A DNA stretch of 64,000 nt from positions 1 through 64,000 of the forward strand of contig MU400540.1 of the NCBI GenBank assembly GCA_022578965.1, given 5' to 3'. The notes below the pieces were generated by a model. It was not told the DNA's origin and made no database searches. It saw only the letters and a program-made list of their open reading frames with translations. Source of the DNA: Xylaria sp. FL1777. Lineage: Eukaryota; Ascomycota; Sordariomycetes; Xylariales; Xylariaceae. Position 1 is the stretch's first letter. Each line of letters begins with the position of its first letter. Positions 57,745-64,000 of this stretch are shown here, piece by piece. The position numbers and the translations under genes were made by a program.

Positions 57745-58823
57745 GGACGTCGGGGTATTTATTATACGTGTATTTCTCTCGCCTTTTGTTATCGCGGGGT
57801 GTATTTATGTGTATGCGTATCGAGTGGCCGGAGGATTTACGCTACGAAGATAGAAGCTGGATTTTGTTTTCCGGTGCAGCGGGTATGTAGTTTTGGTATT
57901 CTTATGTTCGTGTAGTCTCTCCAGAACCTGGCTATCATCGTGGGTGGTTTTTCCTTTCATAGAAATAGAACCCCTAGGATGCTGACACTATACTTTCCCT
58001 CCACTCAATATAGATGTTCGACGGGATAATGGAATGCTAGACGTTCAAAAGCCGGTAATTAGGTAAGTAATTACCTATTCCACAATATAGAATCTTGCTG
58101 TGATAGCACATCTAATCTCCCCTGACCATTTTACATAACACCAGGACTGTGAAAACATATATCTACCCTCTGTAATAGGAATTTAAAACAAGGTAGTTAC
58201 AGGAAGACTTCTTTAGAAAAATAGATTCATCAAACCAGAAGAAGCCAAAACGCTTGCTTCAGATAATCTCCCAAGCCTTAACAGACCCCTGAGAATATCC
58301 TAGACAAGCCCGAAGTCTACTGCTGGACTTCTGAGATGCACATCCTTCTAGCGTAACTTTTAGCTACTTTTAAATAGAGTATAATTAGCTAGATGCTCTA
58401 AGCTTGATGTTTGTCATGTTTAATGGTCTTGATCTTTCATTCACCTGTTATGCTTTGAGGTCTGGAGATAACGGTTATATCCTAGATACTAGTGGCCCTA
58501 TTGATATAATATGTTGGAGGAATATTGAAGTGCTTGGAAGGCTATATACGGCCATGTGAGCTCGGGCGACTAAGTCTAGAGCATACTCTTTTTGCGCCTC
58601 ATGATTGAGAAAGGTTGTGGCTAGTGTAAACCAAGGTTCAACTCAAGGTTACAAAAATTGGAGGTCTTCATGTCTCTGAGATATTTATATTCGGGTAAGA
58701 TTATGGGGCTATAGAAAGCCTTGAGAGTCATCTTAATTTCTCGCTATGTTCAATGTGTATAGCGCCAACGTATAGCTTGGTCAATGCTTATCATGTGTCG
58801 GTATCTGGATAAAGGTAGATCTT
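57745..58823. other. Intergenic between convergent radical SAM gene and ARPC2
   Basis: Two 3' flanks, moderately AT-rich, with no gene or repeat recognised. Confidence 0.6.
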
Positions 58824-60068
58824 TTAAGCACCCTGGACCCTGAATGTTCTTCCACTCGCCGTCTTCCTTTCCTTCTCTTCGTTCTCTGGTCTGGCTCGGC
58901 GTAGAACTAGGGCGGATTAGTACGATCGACAATTTATTGCATACTAGAAGAAACTGACCTTGTAGAAAGTCGGCCGTTCTCCTTCTCATACGAGTGTGGA
59001 TATATGCCTGCGCCAGTTAGAATCGAACTCGGCCACAACGATATACGTCAATCATACCTTCGATGCTTTGATGTGGTAATGAAAATAGTCCCTGAAGGTC
59101 TGGATGTGGGAAATAACATCGGGCATTCGCTGGGGGGTTAAATGCCGGGGGAACAAGACTGCCCAAGTTAGCGAGACTCTTGTTAAGATTGTAGGGTATA
59201 ATAATATACCAAAAGTCACATATCCAACCTCTCCACCAGATCCTGCTGTTACTCCCGGAACTCCCTGCAGTTCGAGCGGCGGGTCGTTCCTGAATAGCAC
59301 CTGCGGCGCATTTTGGATTGCCCGCCTTCGCGCGTCGACGAACTCTTGAATGAAGACCTTCCCAAAAACTCTGTCGGTCTCCTCGCGGAAGATAGTGCTG
59401 AAGATGACAGTCACACGGTCGTGGCTCGCCTTGACGTAGATGGCTTCCTCGTCGCGGTAGTGGATGGCCATGACCTCGCCGCCTTCTCGAACACCCTGTG
59501 GTGCCTCTTCGCTTGTGTATTTGGAGGCAGCCTCCCTCAGCTTGTAATACTCTGTATAGGCGTGCTCAAATGGCGCGGCCATGGCATTGCGTTTCAGCAA
59601 GGATATCTTCTTAATGAGTTCATCTCGTTCCTCTGAGCAACCCGATCAGCATCCACGCGACCCAAGACAATATGTCGTCACTCAACGGTCTGCTCACCTT
59701 TGTCGGCAGGCAAGTTCTCCAGGTCTACCAGAACAGAGAAATCATAGCCAGTCTCGGGCGGCACGACATATTGACCGTATTCGCGTTGCAAGACCTCTTC
59801 AGCGCCATATTGGACCAACTCCCTGAAGCACCGGATCTGAAGCGACACGAGGATCTGGGTCTTCGTCTCGGGAGTAGATATGTGGAAAGTAACACCGTCG
59901 AAGTCGGACACGGTTTGATCGATATGGGTTGGCGGTGCTCTGCATATGTGGGTTGAGCTGAGTTGAGCGGCTGGCAATGGAGTTGGATTGGTGCGTCGAA
60001 GCTTACCCAGAGAATCTTTCTGTCAAGACAGATTGGATCAGGACATTTTGGTAGTCCAAGAGCAGCAT
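58824..60068 (-). CDS. ARPC2: Arp2/3 complex 34 kDa subunit (ARPC2/Arc35)
   Basis: Core subunit of the seven-protein Arp2/3 complex that nucleates branched actin; it binds the mother filament. Five exons, 60068-60007, 59939-59698, 59632-59058, 59007-58959 and 58906-58824, give 336 residues. The start MLLLDYQNVLIQSVLTERF is typical. Exon 2 carries the first fold (VTFHISTPETKTQILVSLQI). Exon 3 begins EERDELIKKISLLKRNAMAAPFE across the junction and holds the second domain. The last two exons give AYIHTRMRRRTADFLQ and VLRRARPENEEKERKTASGR. All junction phases agree and every segment matches the family as I know it. The start codon lies 417 bases from that of UTP12 on the other strand. Confidence 0.95.
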
Positions 60069-60485
60069 CTTCCGTTGACGCTGGACAGATACTTCGGTGG
60101 ACGGTGGGTTGAGATGGATGCGTATTGTAAGGAGGTAGGTAGTCTATAAGTAGGTGTGGTGGATGAAGACGAGGAAGGCGAGGTAAGTAAGTATCCATCG
60201 CCCTTGAGCTTGTGGTATGGTGGGGCTGTGATGCTGCCAATTGATGCCGCCCACTTACGTCGTTTGTCCCTCTTTGGGCTCGTTAGTTACCTATCTAGGC
60301 TAACTTCAGGAACTTTAGGTGGGCAAAGTATCAAGTCAAGTAAGCTGGTCTGTGCACAAGAGTTTCCGATAAGAATCCTTATCGCGCCGTCCCTCCATAA
60401 AAAAGCTCCAAGGTTCCGGGACAATTTTTGCATACCATCTCGCTCTCCAGGTCGAGTTCTCCCGTGCGAGGAATCGGTCACAATC
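60069..60485. promoter_or_regulatory. Bidirectional promoter, ARPC2 / UTP12
   Basis: A 417-base gap between divergent start codons, containing GGTAGGTAGTC near 60133. Two housekeeping genes probably share this promoter region. Confidence 0.6.
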
Positions 60486-63464
60486 ATGGTCAAGTCATAT
60501 CTGTAAGGACTATCCACGGTCGCGACCGAGATTTCCGCGAGATTCACATAACTGATTTGGCAATCCCACTGCAGAAAATATGAACATGCGAAATCCTTCG
60601 GCCTTGTAACTTCCGGCACCTCGAACATCCTCTGGACTTCCAAAGATGGCTCCAGCACGAGCGCGGGCCAGGCAATTGTCGCCGCCAACGAGGAGGTCAT
60701 CAGCTGGGACATCAAGACGGGCGACATCCTGAACCGATGGAGGGATTCGAGCTGTGCTGCCCAGGTAACTGCAATTGCCCAGAGCAAGGTTGACAAGGAC
60801 GTTTTTGCCGCTGGATACGAGGATGGCAGCATCCGCTTATGGGACAAATATGGAACAGTTATCGTGAGTTTCAACGGCCACCGCTCCGCCATCACCGCCC
60901 TTGCTTTCGACCGATCCGGTGTACGACTAGCGAGTGGCTCCAAAGACACAAATGTAATTGTGTGGGATCTTGTGGCTGAGGTTGGGCAATATAAACTTCG
61001 GGGGCATAAGGACCAAATCACAGGACTGCAGTTTGTTGAGCCGCAAGAGGAGGTTGCCGAGGAAGACGGTGCCCAAGCCATGGTTCTCGACGACGCAGCA
61101 GACCCATCCGAGGGTTTTCTGCTAACTACCGGCAAGGATTCGCTAATAAAACTCTGGGATTTGGGATCGAGACACTGCATTGAAACTCACATTGCTCAGA
61201 CAAACGGCGAGTGTTGGGCCTTAGGACTCTCTCCCGATTATAGCGGTTGCATCACAGCGGGAAATTCCGGGGAGCTCAAGGTATGGGCACTTGATGCGAA
61301 CTCTCTTGCTTCATCCAGGCATCAGGTGGATCTACCTGCAAACATACAATACCTTCACGACAGGGGCACACTATTTCGACAAGGAAAAGACAAAGCTATC
61401 GAGATAATATTCCACCCTCGCCTCGACTACTTTGCCGTACACGGCTCAGAAAAGGCCGTGGAGATATGGAGAATACGATCCGAGGCAGAAATAAAAAAGA
61501 GTATGGCGCGGAAGAGGAAGAGGAGGCGGGAGAAACTTGCACAGAAAAAGGGAAATCAGGCGGATGGCGATCCGCCGATGGACGACGGGGAAGAACAGGA
61601 GGAAAGCGTCAGCAAAGCCGATGTAACAGACGCCTTTGCACAGCATCTCATAATTCGTACAGGTGGCAAAGCTCGCTCTGTTGAATGGGCCGATGTCACA
61701 GGCAAAAAAAGGTTACAATTGCTTGTTGCTACGACTAACAATCAACTAGAATTATATCACATCCCTTTAAAGCAAAAGGCTTCCAACTCCAAAGATGAGG
61801 ATATCCCAGATTACGAAAGAGCCCTCTCTGTTGAGATTCCTGGACATCGAACAGATGTTCGGTCGTTGGCCTTGAGCTCTGACGATAGACTCCTCGCCTC
61901 GGCATCGAACGGATCTATAAAGATCTGGTCAATGTTGACTCAGAAGTGTGGCAAAACCTTGGAATGCGGATACGCATTGTGTTGCGCCTTCTTACCGGGA
62001 GACAAGCTGGTTGTCATCGGTACGAAAAGCGGCGAGATTGAACTATTCGAGGTGTCAACTGGCACGCTCTTAGACAGCGTAACAGCGCACGAAGGCGCAA
62101 TCTGGTCTCTCCAGGTCCACCCCGACGGTAGATCAATTGTCTCGGGAAGCGCTGATAAATCGGCCAAATTCTGGAAGGTCCAGGTCGTCAAAGAGCCAGT
62201 CTTAGGAACAACTCGAACAACACAGCGCCTCAAGTTGTCGCACGCAAGGACACTGAAAGTCTCAGATGATATTCTCAGTCTAAAGTTCTCTCCCGACGCC
62301 AAATACCTAGCCGTTGCCCTATTGGACAGCACAGTAAAGGTGTTTTTCACCGACTCTTTGAAATTATATTTAAACCTATACGGCCACAAACTGCCTGTCT
62401 TAGACATGGACATATCATATGATGGGAAGTTAATAGTAACATGTTCGGCAGATAAGACGGTTAGAATATGGGGTCTCGATTTTGGAGACTGTCACAAAGC
62501 GATAATAGCCCACCAAGACAGTATTCTCCAAGTTAAGTTTGTACCGAACAACCGCGAAGGTAATGGGCACCACTTCTTTAGCGCTGGTAAAGACCGTACT
62601 GTCAAGTACTGGGACGGAGACAAGTTCGAGCAGATTCAGCGTCTGCATGGTCACTACGGCGAGATTTGGGCATTAGCCATTAGTCGCAGCACTGAACCTC
62701 CATTCATTGTTAGTGCTAGTCATGACAAGAGCATCCGGGTATGGCACGAGACAGATGAGCAGATTTTCCTCGAAGAAGAGAGAGAGAAAGAGATCGAAGA
62801 GCTGTACGAAAGTACATTGACGGGATCACTCGAGCAAGAAGCCGACGAGGAAGGTCAAGAGGGTGAAATTGCGGCCGCTACGAAGCAGACATCCGAGACA
62901 TTGAATCATGGTGAGCGTATCGCAGAGGCGTTGGAACTTGGCATGGCAGACCTGCATATCGTTAAGGAGTGGGAAGTGGAAAAGGCAGCCAATCCCCATA
63001 TCGGGCCGCCTCAGCGTGACCCGATGTTCATGGCACACGGTAACATTTCTGCCGAAGAATACGTGATGAAGGTGTTATCACGGCCAGCGGCATCTGCGCT
63101 AAACGATGCACTGCTCGTATTGCCGTTCGCCTCCATACCAATTCTCTTCACGTTCCTCAACATCTTCGCCATGAGATCCATGAATATCCCCCTAACCTGC
63201 CGAATCCTTTTCTTCATGCTAAAGACGCACCACCGCCAAATCGTGGCTAGTAGAACCCTGCCCACTGTGCTCAGCGGGATCAGGATAAATCTGCGTGAGG
63301 TCCTCAAAAAGAAGAAAGACGAGATGGGCTACAATATAGCTGCTCTTAAAGTGGCTGGTATGCAGATACAGGAGAATAGCGTCAAAGACTACGTGGATGA
63401 GAATTGGGATGATGGCACAGATGCCCAAAACGCCAGAAAGCGAGCCTTTGTACACGTTTCTTAA
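60486..63464 (+). CDS. UTP12: U3 snoRNP WD-repeat protein UTP12/DIP2 (WDR3)
   Basis: Nucleolar component of the UTP-B module of the small-subunit processome, needed for 18S rRNA maturation. A 17-base first exon (60486-60502, MVKSY plus two bases), a 72-base intron and one large exon (60575-63464) give 968 residues. Two clusters of WD40 repeats are visible by their GH...WD spacing, for example GHRSAITALAFDRSGVRLAS, GHKDQITGLQF, HEGAIWSLQVHPDG, GHKLPVLDMDISYDGKLIV and GHYGEIWALA. They are split by a basic insert (ARKRKRRREK near residue 317) that may be a nuclear localisation signal. The C-terminal Utp12 domain lies at about 840-945 (ALLVLPFASIPILFTFL...). The frame near 60864 reads through a GTGAGT that is coding here. 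Confidence 0.95.
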
Positions 63465-64000
63465 TGTATTGCTTACATACTGGGCTGGTGGGCTGGGGAT
63501 AGCGGATCTGGATGCATATACAAGCCGACGTCAACAGACTATATATAATAAGTTGATCTTATGACAAGTTAACCAAAACATGAACACTGCCAGTGCTATA
63601 TATTGCCATCAAGGAGTCTTACTATAGAGGCCTCTCTCTGAGACTACCTAACTTCTTTCCCAAGTGTGCCCTCCCTTACTAGTCTGCTGTAGCCTACCAT
63701 TATAATAGGTAGCAATAGCAAACAGAAGAATTTTATAATCCATTTAGCTCTTCCCCAAGTATCTATTCCTCACCTCCTATACTACCTCTTAATGAAAGCG
63801 CTCTGATATAAAACTCTTTAAATAGACACGACGCATCCAAGAAAATCAAACTTCAAATAGTTAACATCACATCAAAACTAAAATACCAAACCTCCTCCCG
63901 CCAAAACCTAAATCCAGCCAGATCTTATGCTTATCATTCAATCAACAGCAAGATAGACAGACAGACATCACCCAACCCTCCCTCACTACTCGCGCAACCC
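63465..64000. other. 3' flank of UTP12, no gene seen
   Basis: AT-leaning sequence to the window edge; the last 40 bases are CT-rich and could lead into a gene outside the window. Confidence 0.5.

Noticed and set aside
59005..59045. T-loop-like GAGTTCGATTC on the minus strand
   Set aside because: Flanking sequence does not form a T stem, acceptor stem or A box; it lies in an ARPC2 intron.
60287..61180. 297-codon open frame antisense to UTP12
   Set aside because: It overlaps strongly conserved WD-repeat coding sequence and has no recognisable domain.

Overview
The window is nuclear DNA of a filamentous ascomycete (Pezizomycotina, most likely a sordariomycete). The evidence is short introns of about 50-70 bases (a few reach 100-200) with GT..AG ends and CTAAC/CTGAC-type branch points, a CTF1/Far-type Zn2Cys6 regulator, a monopolin Pcs1/Csm1 protein, and an AT-saturated block of the kind left by repeat-induced point mutation (RIP). 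I cannot name genus or species. All gene models were read by eye, joining exons by reading frame, splice signals and remembered family conservation.

Layout. 1-1175 is an AT-rich, gene-free block. Then come a glutathione S-transferase (-), the mismatch-repair endonuclease PMS1 (-), a 3.8 kb gene-free stretch, GPI inositol-deacylase BST1 (+), an MCH1-like MFS transporter (-) divergent from the serinc protein TMS1 (+), and a 4.3 kb gene-free stretch. Next are cystathionine beta-lyase (-), the mitochondrial AAA extractase MSP1 (-) divergent from monopolin subunit PCS1/CSM1 (+), a MITE-like inverted-repeat element, an APH-fold kinase-like gene (+), a small spliced gene of unknown function (+) and GPI ethanolamine-phosphate transferase MCD4 (+). 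After a 2.8 kb gap with a weak small-gene candidate come the CTF1/Far-type transcription factor (+), an intracellular LysM protein (+), ARV1 (+) converging on V-ATPase subunit e VMA9 (-), one tRNA-like gene (+), a 6PGDH/HIBADH-fold dehydrogenase (-) divergent from a PflX-like radical SAM enzyme (+), and finally ARPC2 (-) divergent from the U3 snoRNP protein UTP12/DIP2 (+).

Most genes are housekeeping and unrelated in pathway. The one functional thread is ER lipid and GPI-anchor metabolism: BST1, MCD4 and ARV1 all act on GPI anchors or their precursors, and TMS1 is a membrane-lipid-associated protein. They are spread over about 39 kb and not adjacent, so this may be chance.

The accessory content lies between genes: palindromic TACCTACCTAGGTAGGTA-type motifs at many intergenic sites, a 457-base inverted-repeat element, a dispersed ~95-base repeat present twice 19 kb apart, a 32-base near-perfect palindrome, and two small spliced gene candidates. 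I found no CRISPR array, no secondary-metabolite cluster and no intact transposon. The best candidates for something undescribed are the 101-residue spliced gene at 34153-34515 and the PflX-like radical SAM enzyme.
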